Assembly: GCA_947624895.1 (NCBI GenBank) | Contig: CANQMK010000006.1 | Span: forward strand, 1 to 52,404 | DNA from: an uncultured Oscillospiraceae bacterium | GTDB lineage: Bacteria > Bacillota > Clostridia > Oscillospirales > Oscillospiraceae | DNA length: 52,404 nt | Reading direction: 5' to 3' | Shown here: piece by piece, positions 7,165 to 14,900 of the stretch | Position numbering within the stretch: the first letter of the stretch is position 1 | Layout: every line of letters starts with the position of its first letter | Program-made: the position numbers and the translations under genes | Notes under the pieces: model-generated | Told to the model about the DNA's origin: nothing | Databases searched by the model: none | Seen by the model: only the letters and a program-made list of their open reading frames with translations

Positions 7165-8652
7165 GTGAGGGCCGTGTCCACCCCCCTGTCCGCCGCGGCG
7201 GTCCATAAGCAGTATGACGAGGGTATCTCCGCCTTCCAGCGCCTGATCCCCGACCCCGCTCTCCGCCTGGCCTTCGCCCGGGAGATCGACGGCTTTCCTT
7301 GCGGTAGATGGCGTTGTAGTACTCCACGTGCCGGCGGCCTGGGCCCCCGGCACGTGGAGTACTACAACGCCATCTACCGCAAGGGCAACCCCGTCCCCTC
7401 CGTCCTCTACTGGGAGCTGGCCTCCGCCGTGGCCGACTACCCCGGCTTCCAGCCCCCCGCCTTCTTCCAGGGCCTCATCGACCACGACCGCGCCACCGGG
7501 CGCAAGCTGGCCCGCCGCTTTGTGGACACCTTCACCCTGATGCTCCTCCTCTTCGCGGCGGTGGACGGGGTGGTGAGCGAGCGGGAGGCGGGCTTCGTCA
7601 ACGCCTGTGCCGACGCCCTCACCGCCCTGTGCGACGCCGCCGGTCTCCCCTCGGACAAGCCCAGCCTCCGCATCCAGGACTTCGTCACCCCTGGCGTCCG
7701 CTCCGGCGACCAGGCCGCCCGCCAGGGCCGGGAGGTCCCCGCGTCCGCCGCCCCGGCCCCGGAGGCCCAGCCCCCCGCCCAGCCGGAGCCCACCCTGGAG
7801 GAGCTGCTGGCCGAGCTGGACAGCCTGTGCGGCCTGGAAAAGGTCAAAGCGGACGTGAAGAGCCTCATCAACCTGGTAAAGGTCCGCAAGCTCCGGGAGC
7901 AGGCGGACCTGCCCGTCCCCCCCATGAGCCTGCACCTGGTGTTCATGGGCAACCCCGGCACGGGCAAGACCACCGTAGCCCGTCTGCTGGCGAAGATCTA
8001 CCACGCCATCGGCGTGCTCTCCCAGGGACAGCTGGTGGAGGTGGACCGCTCCGGGCTGGTGGCCGGGTTCGTGGGCCAGACCGCCCTGAAGACCCAGGAG
8101 GTCATCCAGCGGGCCCTGGGGGGCGTGCTGTTCATCGACGAGGCCTACGCCCTGACCAGCCACGACAACCCCAACGACTTCGGCCAGGAGGCCATCGAGA
8201 CCCTCCTCAAGGGCATGGAGGACCACCGCCACGACCTCATCGTCATCGTGGCCGGGTACACCCAGCCCATGGCCGACTTCATCCACGCCAACCCCGGCCT
8301 GGAGAGCCGCTTCAACAAGTACTTCTACTTTGAGGACTACACCGGCGAGCAGCTCTTCGCCATCTTCCTCTCCCTGTGCGACAAGGGGGGCTACACCCTG
8401 GACGAGCCCACCCGGGCCTTCTGCCGGGAGGCCTTTCAGGACCTCTACGAGAAGCGGGACGAGAACTTCGGCAACGCCCGGGACGTGCGGAACATCTTCG
8501 AGCAGGGGATCGCCCGCCAGGCCGACCGGGTGGCCGCCCTGGACTCCCCCACCCGGGAACAGCTCATGGCCCTGACGGTGGAGGACCTCCAGGACCCGGA
8601 GGAGGACTCTGCCCAGGCGGAAACGCCCCCTCAGAGCCCGCCCGTCCCCTGA
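7165..8652 (+). CDS. TerB-like/AAA+ ATPase of the CbbX/CfxQ (SpoVK) type
   Basis: A 495-residue protein in two parts. The N-terminal half (residues about 1-190) is helical, with a TerB-like stretch (LMLLLFAAVDGVVSEREAGF). The C-terminal half is an AAA+ module: the pre-module GLEKVKADVKSLINLVKV, Walker A FMGNPGTGKTTVARLLAKIY (about residue 258), a GFVGQT pore loop, Walker B GGVLFIDEAYAL, and sensor/arginine-finger region NARDVRNIFEQGI. CbbX-type ATPases remodel protein complexes; the substrate is unknown. GTG at 7165 is chosen for AGGA 6 nt upstream; GTG at 7174 is an alternative. Codons for residues 45-74 fall in a perfect 38-bp inverted repeat that replaces expected sequence with a reverse copy, though the frame stays open. 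Confidence 0.88.
   Translation: MRAVSTPLSAAAVHKQYDEGISAFQRLIPDPALRLAFAREIDGFPCGRWRCSTPRAGGLGPRHVEYYNAIYRKGNPVPSVLYWELASAVADYPGFQPPAFFQGLIDHDRATGRKLARRFVDTFTLMLLLFAAVDGVVSEREAGFVNACADALTALCDAAGLPSDKPSLRIQDFVTPGVRSGDQAARQGREVPASAAPAPEAQPPAQPEPTLEELLAELDSLCGLEKVKADVKSLINLVKVRKLREQADLPVPPMSLHLVFMGNPGTGKTTVARLLAKIYHAIGVLSQGQLVEVDRSGLVAGFVGQTALKTQEVIQRALGGVLFIDEAYALTSHDNPNDFGQEAIETLLKGMEDHRHDLIVIVAGYTQPMADFIHANPGLESRFNKYFYFEDYTGEQLFAIFLSLCDKGGYTLDEPTRAFCREAFQDLYEKRDENFGNARDVRNIFEQGIARQADRVAALDSPTREQLMALTVEDLQDPEEDSAQAETPPQSPPVP
7297..7384. repeat. Perfect 38-bp inverted repeat inside the AAA+ gene
   Basis: The left arm 7297-7334 and right arm 7347-7384 are exact reverse complements over 38 bases, separated by a 12-base loop. 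The right arm encodes HVEYYNAIYRK in frame. The left arm encodes the same peptide on the opposite strand, so it looks like a back-copied duplicate of the right arm. Confidence 0.95.
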
Positions 8653-8793
8653 GTCGCGCCCGCTCCGGCCCGCCGCGCCCCTATTTTCCCCATTCGAGCG
8701 GAAAAACGGGGCGTTGCGGACCCTCTCGACCCCTGCCCCGCCGGAGTTTTTCCCCTCCTATCCATTTTTTTGAAAAAGTTTCGCAACAAGGCG

Positions 8794-8822
8794 TTGACAG
8801 ATTTGCAAACAGGTGCTATACT
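8794..8822 (+). promoter_or_regulatory. Strong sigma-A promoter of the cold-shock gene
   Basis: TTGACA (8794-8799), a 17-nt spacer, then TATACT (8817-8822). This is close to consensus and about 110 nt before the csp start, implying a long 5' untranslated leader. The stretch 8653-8793 between the AAA+ stop and this promoter holds no gene that I can support. Confidence 0.85.
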
Positions 8823-8824
8823 AA

Positions 8825-8905
8825 CCCTAGTCTGCAGGGACAACTAGGGCTCACGTCTGCGTAAGTCATAGTCATGGACTTACCTGGACGTGCGCTTTTT
8901 GTTTA
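8825..8905 (+). promoter_or_regulatory. Structured 5' leader of the csp gene with terminator-like hairpin
   Basis: Two hairpins lie between promoter and gene. The first pairs CCCTAGT (8825-8831) with ACTAGGG (8843-8849). The second pairs CACGTC (8852-8857) plus GTAAGTC (8861-8867) with GACTTAC (8877-8883) plus GACGTG (8887-8892), and is followed by CGC and TTTTTG. A hairpin plus uridine run before the gene resembles an attenuator. Long structured leaders that refold with temperature are known for csp mRNAs; that role here is inference. Confidence 0.65.
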
Positions 8906-8941
8906 CAGACACAAGACACAACAACCCAGGAGGTAATCAAG

Positions 8942-9154
8942 ATGTATCACGGCACCGTAAAATGGTTCAACGAGACCAAAGGCTTTGGCTTCATCGCCAA
9001 CGACGAGGGCGGCGAGGACGTGTTCGTCCACTTCTCCGCCATTCAGATCGACGGCTTTAAGACCCTGGCGGAAGGCCAGAAGGTCACTTTCGACACCGAG
9101 CCCGATCCCCGCGGCAACGGCAAGCTCCGCGCCGTCAACGTCATCCCCCAGTAA
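8942..9154 (+). CDS. csp: Cold-shock protein (CspA family)
   Basis: A small single-stranded nucleic-acid-binding protein that acts as RNA chaperone. The 70-residue product is a full-length cold-shock domain: [18 protein letters not shown] with the RNP1 motif KGFGFI, then DVFVHFSAI with RNP2 VFVHF, ending AVNVIPQ. AGGAGG lies 8 nt before the ATG. It is monocistronic, with its own strong promoter, a long leader, and two terminators downstream, as expected for a highly expressed gene. Confidence 0.97.
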   Translation: MYHGTVKWFNETKGFGFIANDEGGEDVFVHFSAIQIDGFKTLAEGQKVTFDTEPDPRGNGKLRAVNVIPQ

Positions 9155-9173
9155 TTTTCTCTCCCAGCACGCC

Positions 9174-9207
9174 AAAGAGGGCGTCCCCCCGGGGACGCCC
9201 TCTTTTT
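9174..9207 (+). terminator. Rho-independent terminator of csp
   Basis: AAAGAGGGCGTCCCC pairs perfectly with GGGGACGCCCTCTTT around a 2-nt loop, followed by a T run. It is 20 nt after the csp stop. Confidence 0.93.
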
Positions 9208-9228
9208 CGCCTGCCCATTTCCCCAAAG

Positions 9229-9264
9229 AAACCTCTCCCGGCCACAGCGCCGGGAGAGGTTTTT
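9229..9264 (+). terminator. Second tandem terminator
   Basis: AAACCTCTCCCGG pairs with CCGGGAGAGGTTT around an 8-nt loop, followed by TTTG. It backs up the first csp terminator. Confidence 0.85.
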
Positions 9265-9332
9265 GTGTGTGGCTCGAACAGGAAAGGTCGCAGTCGGAAA
9301 AGACAAGGCGCCGCGCCGCACGACCCTCCCTG

Positions 9333-9451
9333 GCTCCTCGCAAGGTGCAGTGCCGCACTACCCCCTAGCTCCCTCCAAGGTGCAGTGCCGCACGACCCCC
9401 TCGGCTCCCCCTCTGGGGGAGCTGTCAGCCGCAGGCTGACTGAGAGGGTGG
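9333..9451. repeat. Non-coding repeat cluster: two 35-bp direct repeats and a dispersed palindromic element
   Basis: Two near-identical units (9333-9367 and 9368-9402) share AAGGTGCAGTGCCGCAC. They are followed at 9403-9451 by a double hairpin: GGCTCCCCC/GGGGGAGC, then GTCAGCC/GGCTGAC, ending TGAGAGGG. From memory, elements of this form are abundant between genes in Faecalibacterium/Flavonifractor-type genomes. No protein-coding gene is supported in 9265-9486. Confidence 0.7.
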
Positions 9452-9486
9452 ACTTCTTTCGACAGACCCCCCTCCAGGGCGCCCTT

Positions 9487-10596
9487 TTACTGGAGGGTCT
9501 GCCCGCCTGCGGGCGGGACGGTGAGGCGGAGGCTCTCGTCCAGCACCCGGGCGGCCATGACGGCGGCCTGGGCGCGGGTCAGGGTCCCCTGGGCGTCAAA
9601 GGCGCCGCTGGCGTCCACGCCGTTCAGGATCCCCGCCTCGTAGAGGGTGTAGACCGCCTCCCGGTACGCGTCCGCCTGGGCGTCGTCCGCTCGGGGCAGA
9701 TCGGGGATGGAGGCCACCTGGAAGCGCTGTTCCAACCCCTCTCCACACCCGGCGGCCAGGGTTTTGGCGAAAAAGCCCCGGGTGGCAACGGCGTCGCTGA
9801 AGTCCGCGGGGTCAAAAATCTCCTCCAGCCCCCGCTGGACGACGGTATAGCACACGTCCCGCCACCAGTCCTCTGAGGCGGTCTGGAGGGCGGGCTCCAC
9901 CCCGTGGGCCAGGTCGTAGAGGCGCAGGGCCAGGGTGAGGCACTCCGCCTGGGTCAGCGCCCGCTCCGGGTCGAACCGCCCGTCCCCCACGCCCACCATC
10001 ACGCCCCTCTGGGCGCACAGGTCCACCTCCCGGGCAAACCAGCTGTCCTGGGGTACGTCGGAGAAGCGGCGGTCCCAGTCCTGGCGGGTGAAGGCGCGCT
10101 CAACGCCGCCCGCGGTGGCGTAGTAAGTCTCCCCCTCCCGGCGGATGGCCTCCACCGGCGCGCCCAGGTCCACCTCGCCGATGATCTGGAAGTCCTCGTC
10201 CAGGAAGGTGACCTTGTTGTTCCGGGGGCTCTCGCCGTAGACCTGGTGGGTGGTCCGGGGGTCGTCCAGCAGGAACTGGCGCATCATGTATTCCTCCCCC
10301 GTCCAGAGGATCTGGAACTCCCGCCGGCATTGCCCGGAGAGGGCGCCCATGTAGACGCTGGCCTCCTGGACCCAGGGGCGGTCGGACAGGTCAGTCCACG
10401 CCGCGCCGTCGGGGGAGTAGTAGATGGCGGAGGCGAGGGCGTAGTACACCACGTAGCCCCGGCCGGTGTCCAGCACGGTGGGGATGGCGTCCGCCTCCAG
10501 CGGGCCGGTCACGGCGGGCTCCGCCCCCAAGGCGGCGGGGGTCAGCGCCCCCAGCAGGGCCAGGGCCAGCAGGGCGGCCAGGAGTTTTCTCTTCAT
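9487..10596 (-). CDS. Secreted S-layer-homology domain protein
   Basis: A 369-residue exported protein. It has a signal peptide (MKRKLLAALLALALLGALTP, cleavage after LGA near residue 24), a unique N-terminal region to about residue 180 with strands such as YVVYYALASAIYYSPDG, and then SLH-type repeats. The repeats include RFSDVPQDSWFAREVDLC ending in GDGRFDPERALTQAE, and a last unit AGILNGVDASGAF followed by TLTRAQAAVMAARVL. SLH domains bind pyruvylated secondary cell-wall polymers, so it should be non-covalently wall-bound. AGGAGGAGG lies before the ATG. The N-terminal region gives no recognisable function. Confidence 0.85.
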   Translation of the reverse strand: MKRKLLAALLALALLGALTPAALGAEPAVTGPLEADAIPTVLDTGRGYVVYYALASAIYYSPDGAAWTDLSDRPWVQEASVYMGALSGQCRREFQILWTGEEYMMRQFLLDDPRTTHQVYGESPRNNKVTFLDEDFQIIGEVDLGAPVEAIRREGETYYATAGGVERAFTRQDWDRRFSDVPQDSWFAREVDLCAQRGVMVGVGDGRFDPERALTQAECLTLALRLYDLAHGVEPALQTASEDWWRDVCYTVVQRGLEEIFDPADFSDAVATRGFFAKTLAAGCGEGLEQRFQVASIPDLPRADDAQADAYREAVYTLYEAGILNGVDASGAFDAQGTLTRAQAAVMAARVLDESLRLTVPPAGGQTLQ

Positions 10597-10660
10597 GGCA
10601 AAAACCTCCTCCTATTTTTCACGACAAATCTCGCTTCACATCTTTCTGGGGCGAAAGCGT

Positions 10661-10702
10661 GCTGGTCACAGTGTGCCAGTCAGAGTGCGCCGGTCACAGC
10701 GC
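10661..10702. repeat. Three tandem 14-bp repeats, with a fourth copy over the nagA stop
   Basis: GCTGGTCACAGTGT, GCCAGTCAGAGTGC and GCCGGTCACAGCGC are contiguous at 10661-10702. A fourth unit, GCCGGTCAGAGCGC, lies at 10755-10768 and includes the nagA stop codon. The consensus is GCYRGTCASAGYGY. No gene is seen in 10597-10759. Confidence 0.7.
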
Positions 10703-10759
10703 ACCTTTGATTTTACTCTACACCCACCCCGCGTTTGTTGTCAACCTGGGGTGGGCCGG

Positions 10760-11881
10760 TCAGAGCGCGCCGTGGACCACCTCGCCCCGAAAGACCACCG
10801 CCTTGAGGGTCAGGTCGCCGTCCAGGATGGCCAGGTTGGCCGCCCTGCCCCGGTCCAGACTGCCAAAGCGGTCATAAATACCCAGGGCCCTGGCCGGGTT
10901 CACCGCCGCGGCGGTGACGGCGTGGGCCAGGGGCACGCCGAAGGACACCGCCCGGCGCAGGCACTCCATCAGGTCGACGCAGGACCCCGCCAGAGCGCCA
11001 TCCGGCCCGGTGGCCCGACCGTTTTCCACTGTCACCGCCTGGCCGCCCAGGTCGTATGTCCCATCCCCCAGCCCGGCGGCCCGCATGGAGTCGGAGATCA
11101 AAATGACCCGCTCTGGCCCCAGCAGGCGGAAGGCGGCCCGGACCGCGGCGGGGTGGACGTGGACGCCGTCGGCGATGAGCTCGCAGGCCACTCCCGGGCT
11201 GTCCGCCACCGCCCCGATCACGCCGGGACGGCGGTGGTGAAAGGGCGGCATGGCGTTGAAGAGATGGGTCACCTGCTCCGCCCCGACCGCAAAGGCGGCC
11301 AGGGCGGTATCGTAATCGGCGGCGGTGTGGCCGACGGACACCCGGCAGAGCGCCCGCGCCCCCCGGATGAAGTCCAGCGCCCCCTCCAACTCCGGGGCCA
11401 CCGTCACCAGCTTCACAAGACCGCCGGAGGCCGCCGCCAACTCCGCCAGCAGACCAAGGTCCGGCCTTTGGAGCCAGTCGACCCGCTGGGCCCCCCGCTT
11501 CTCCGGGGCCAGGAAGGGCCCCTCCAGGTTGAGCCCCACCAGCTCCGCGCCCCTCGCCTGGGCGTGGGCGGCGTGGTGGGCGGCGGCGCGGCAGGCCGCC
11601 GACAGCCCCGCCCGGGGCAGGGTCATGACGGCGGGGCAGATCTGGGTGACCCCCCGGCTCAGCTGGTAGTCCGCCAGCCGGGCCAGGGCCTCCGGCGTCC
11701 CGTCGGACGCGTCCGCCCCGGCGCAGCCGTGGAAGTGGAGGTCGGTGAAGCCGGGGAGGATGTAGTCCTCCCCCGGCGCCCGGTCCTCCTCCACCCGGTC
11801 CAGGATGACCTGGCCCTCCACCCGCAGGCGACCCCGGACAAACCCCCGCTCCGGGTCAAAGAGCCGTCCCGTCAGCCACAT
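10760..11881 (-). CDS. nagA: N-acetylglucosamine-6-phosphate deacetylase
   Basis: Removes acetate from GlcNAc-6-phosphate, the first step of amino-sugar catabolism and cell-wall recycling. The 373-residue protein has the amidohydrolase metal site PGFTDLHFHGCAG (residues about 45-57), NLEGPFLAPEKRGAQ, the histidine motifs VSVGHTAADYDTAL and VTHLFNAMPPFHHR, the substrate-binding ELIADGVHVHP, and LISDSMRAAGL with the catalytic Asp. AGGAGGGG precedes the ATG at 11881. nagB is not adjacent. It lies just downstream of, and in the same direction as, the M60-type surface protein gene, which could supply amino sugars from mucin. Confidence 0.94.
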   Translation of the reverse strand: MWLTGRLFDPERGFVRGRLRVEGQVILDRVEEDRAPGEDYILPGFTDLHFHGCAGADASDGTPEALARLADYQLSRGVTQICPAVMTLPRAGLSAACRAAAHHAAHAQARGAELVGLNLEGPFLAPEKRGAQRVDWLQRPDLGLLAELAAASGGLVKLVTVAPELEGALDFIRGARALCRVSVGHTAADYDTALAAFAVGAEQVTHLFNAMPPFHHRRPGVIGAVADSPGVACELIADGVHVHPAAVRAAFRLLGPERVILISDSMRAAGLGDGTYDLGGQAVTVENGRATGPDGALAGSCVDLMECLRRAVSFGVPLAHAVTAAAVNPARALGIYDRFGSLDRGRAANLAILDGDLTLKAVVFRGEVVHGAL

Positions 11882-11915
11882 TTCCCGCCCCTCCTCTGAA
11901 AAGTCCCTCGGAATG

Positions 11916-11945
11916 GCGGCCCCGCCGGTCTCCCGACGGGGCCGC
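11916..11945 (-). terminator. GC-rich hairpin after the giant surface-protein gene
   Basis: GCGGCCCCG and CGGGGCCGC form a perfect 9-bp stem 16 nt past the stop at 11962. There is no T run after it, so termination may be partial, with some read-through into nagA. Confidence 0.5.
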
Positions 11946-11961
11946 TGATGTTGTCTCGCTG

Positions 11962-14900
11962 TTACGCCTTCTTCCACGTGGCCGTGGAGAAGCGCTGCAG
12001 GATGGTGGCAGTCTGGGCCCGGGTGGCGCTGCCCTGGGGGGCCAGGGTGCGCTCGTCCATGCCGGTGATGAGCCCGGCGGCGTTGGCCCAGGTCATGGCC
12101 TCCACGGCATAGGGGCTGACGGAGGCGGCGTCGGCAAAGGCGCTCAGGTCGCCGGAGCCGTCCACGGCGTAGCCCTGATACCGGGCGTAGCGGTAGAGGA
12201 TGGCCGCCATCTGCTCCCGGGTGATGGGCGCGTCGGGGGCGAAGGCGCCGCCGCCCACGCCGTTGACGATCCCCTTCTCCCCCGCCCAGCGGACGGCCTG
12301 GGCGTACCACTGGCCGTCGGCCACGTCGACGTAGCCCGCCCCGGTGGAGCTCGGACTGCCCGCCAGCCGCCACAGGATGGTGACCACCATGGCCCGGGAG
12401 GTGGCCCTCTCCGGGGAGAAGGCGGTCTGGGAGGTGCCCACCATCATCCCCTTGTTGTACACATACCGCACCGCCGCCTCATACCAGCTCCCGCTGGGCA
12501 CGTCGGCAAAGGGCAGCGGGGCCTCGCCCGCGGAGCCGCCCGCGCCGGAGCTCGTGCCGCCGGAGGCGCCCCCGGAGGTCCCGCCGGAACTGCCGCCAGA
12601 GCCGCCGGAACCGCTGGAGCCGGAGCTACCGCCAGTTCCGCCCGTCCCGCCGGTGGCGACCCCGCCGGAGGAGGAGCCATTGGCCTGGGCGGAGACAGTC
12701 AGGGCGGTCTCCTTGGCGGTGTAGAGCCCGTCCGCCTCACCGAGGGCGGTGACGGTCACCGCCGTGTCGGTCTGCAGACCGGTGAAGGCGCCGGTGAGGG
12801 CGGCGGGCAGGTCGCCGGAGCGGGCCACGGCGCAGACGCTGGCCCGCCCGGTGGCGGCGTCATAGCGCTGGGCCTGATAGACGCCGGTCTGGGCCGTGAT
12901 CTGGAGCCCCGACTTGGCCGGGGCGGGGGCCAGGGTGAAGTCGATCCGGGCGGCCACGCTCAGCCCGTCCGGCCGGGCGGTGTAGGTCACCTTCCCCCGC
13001 TCTCCCGTCAATGCCACCGGGGCGGCCTCCCCCGTCTCCGCCGCGCCGGTGTCCCCATAGGCCCCGGCGGGGGCGGGCTCGTTCTGGGAGGGCTCGGCTT
13101 TCTGTTCGTCGGCCAACCGCGCCGCCCGGACCATCTCCTCCGCCGGGGCATAGGCCACCCCCTGGGCGGCGGTGATGGACAGGCTGGGGACGGTCCCGGG
13201 CAGGGTCATGGTGAGGGAGGTGCTGGTGAGGCGCTGTCCGGCCAGGGTGTTGGCGTCCTGGACCCGGTAGAGCTCCGCCTGGACGGTCTTCAGCCCGGCC
13301 AGCTGGTCCATCTCGTTGTAGACCGCCCCCTCGTCGTCCACCTTATCTTCATCCTCCAGCCAGTAGAACCAGCGCCCGTCGCTGGTCTCCCCCAGGGCCC
13401 CCTGGGCGGGGGCCTGGGCGAAGATGAGCTGACTGCCGTCCAGCACCTTGCCGTTCTGGTCCTTCAGCAGCACCACGTTGTAGGCCGGGTCGCCCTTGTA
13501 GGCGCCGTAGAACACCACCGACCCGGCGGGGATGACGCAGGGGGAGCCGTCGGCGTACCGCCCGGCCTGATAGTCCTCCTCCAGCCTGCCGTAGCCGGTC
13601 TCGATGAGCTCCACATTGTCCCCGGTGGGACCCAGCACGTCCAGCTCCGCCACCGCCAGGGTGGACATATTGGTGGCGGTGAGGCGGAGGTAGGCGGCGT
13701 CGTAGGTATACAGGAAGGGCTCCAGCTCGCCCTTGTCGTTCTTCCGGGCGAAGTAGAGGGTGTAGGAGCCGTCGGCGTTGTAGACCACGTCGCTCTGCTC
13801 CCTCCAGCTGCCGGGGTCGGAGGCGCTGCCGGTGTAGGCGTCCCCCTCCTTCACCGTCTCCCAACGCTCTCCGTCCAGGCTGACCTCGAGCTTATAGCCA
13901 AAGAGGCGGTATTTGTACACGTCGGCGGGGTCGGCCACCAGGCCCTGGGCGGCGTCCCCGGCGTACCCCTCCGGGGCGGGGGTGAACTTCAGGGCGGTGA
14001 CCTGCTCCACCCCGCCCAGGTCCAGCGTCACGGTGGGCCGCCCGCTGCCCTTGCCGCAGTAGACGGTGGCGGGATCGTTGTCCAGGGCGGCGGAGATGGC
14101 GGAGCGGGTCTGGGCGGCGGGGAGGGTGTTCCCCGTCACCGCGCCGCTCTCCGGGTCGTCGTCCGTCTTCTCCACCAGGGTGTCCTGGGGCGAGGTCATG
14201 TTGGTCTCCGCCCGCCAGCCGGACTTGTCGATGGCCCCGTCGTGGCAGACCTTCACCTCCTCCAGCGCCACCGGCGCGGTCTCCCCCAGGAGGCGGTCGA
14301 CGCCGACGACGGTGTAGCGGAAGGTCTGGTTGTTGGCGGTGGTGATCACGTCGGTGTAGTGGCTCTGGTCGGCGGGGACGAAGGCCACCACCTTGCCGTT
14401 GCGGCTGATCTCATAGCCCAGCATGGCGTCCGGCGCGGCGTTGGCGTTCCCCAGGGCGATCTCCACCCGGTTGCCGTCGATCCGCCGCGCCGCGGCGTTT
14501 TCGATGGCGGCGGTGACGGCGGCGCCGTCGGACATCCCCTGCCCGCCCTCCAGGCGGTAGAGGCGGCTGTCGTCGTCGATGTACTGGATCTTCCGCCCCT
14601 CCTTTTCAAAGTGGGCGGCGTAGGCCAGGGTGGCCGCGTCGGGGGTGAAGCCCCAGGCGGCGAAGAAGTCCAGCACGTCCCGCCCCGCGGCGGCGCAGGC
14701 GGCCTGCATGAAGCGCTGGTCGCCGCTGGACCCGTCGGGCAGCGCGGGGCTCGCTTTGGCGGGGTCCCGGAGGTAGGACTCCAGCCGGGCGTAGAACAGC
14801 CCGTCCTGCTGGGCCTGGATGGTGTCGTAGGTCCGATAGGCGTAGTCGTCGTCATAGGCCAGGTGGAGCTGCCAGTACATGGCCAGCTGTACCGCCAGGT

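Noticed and set aside
10720..10758. CCCACCCC/GGGGTGGG hairpin as the nagA terminator
   Set aside because: The stem is only 8 bp with a 17-nt loop and there is no T tract on the minus strand, so it is not supported as a terminator.
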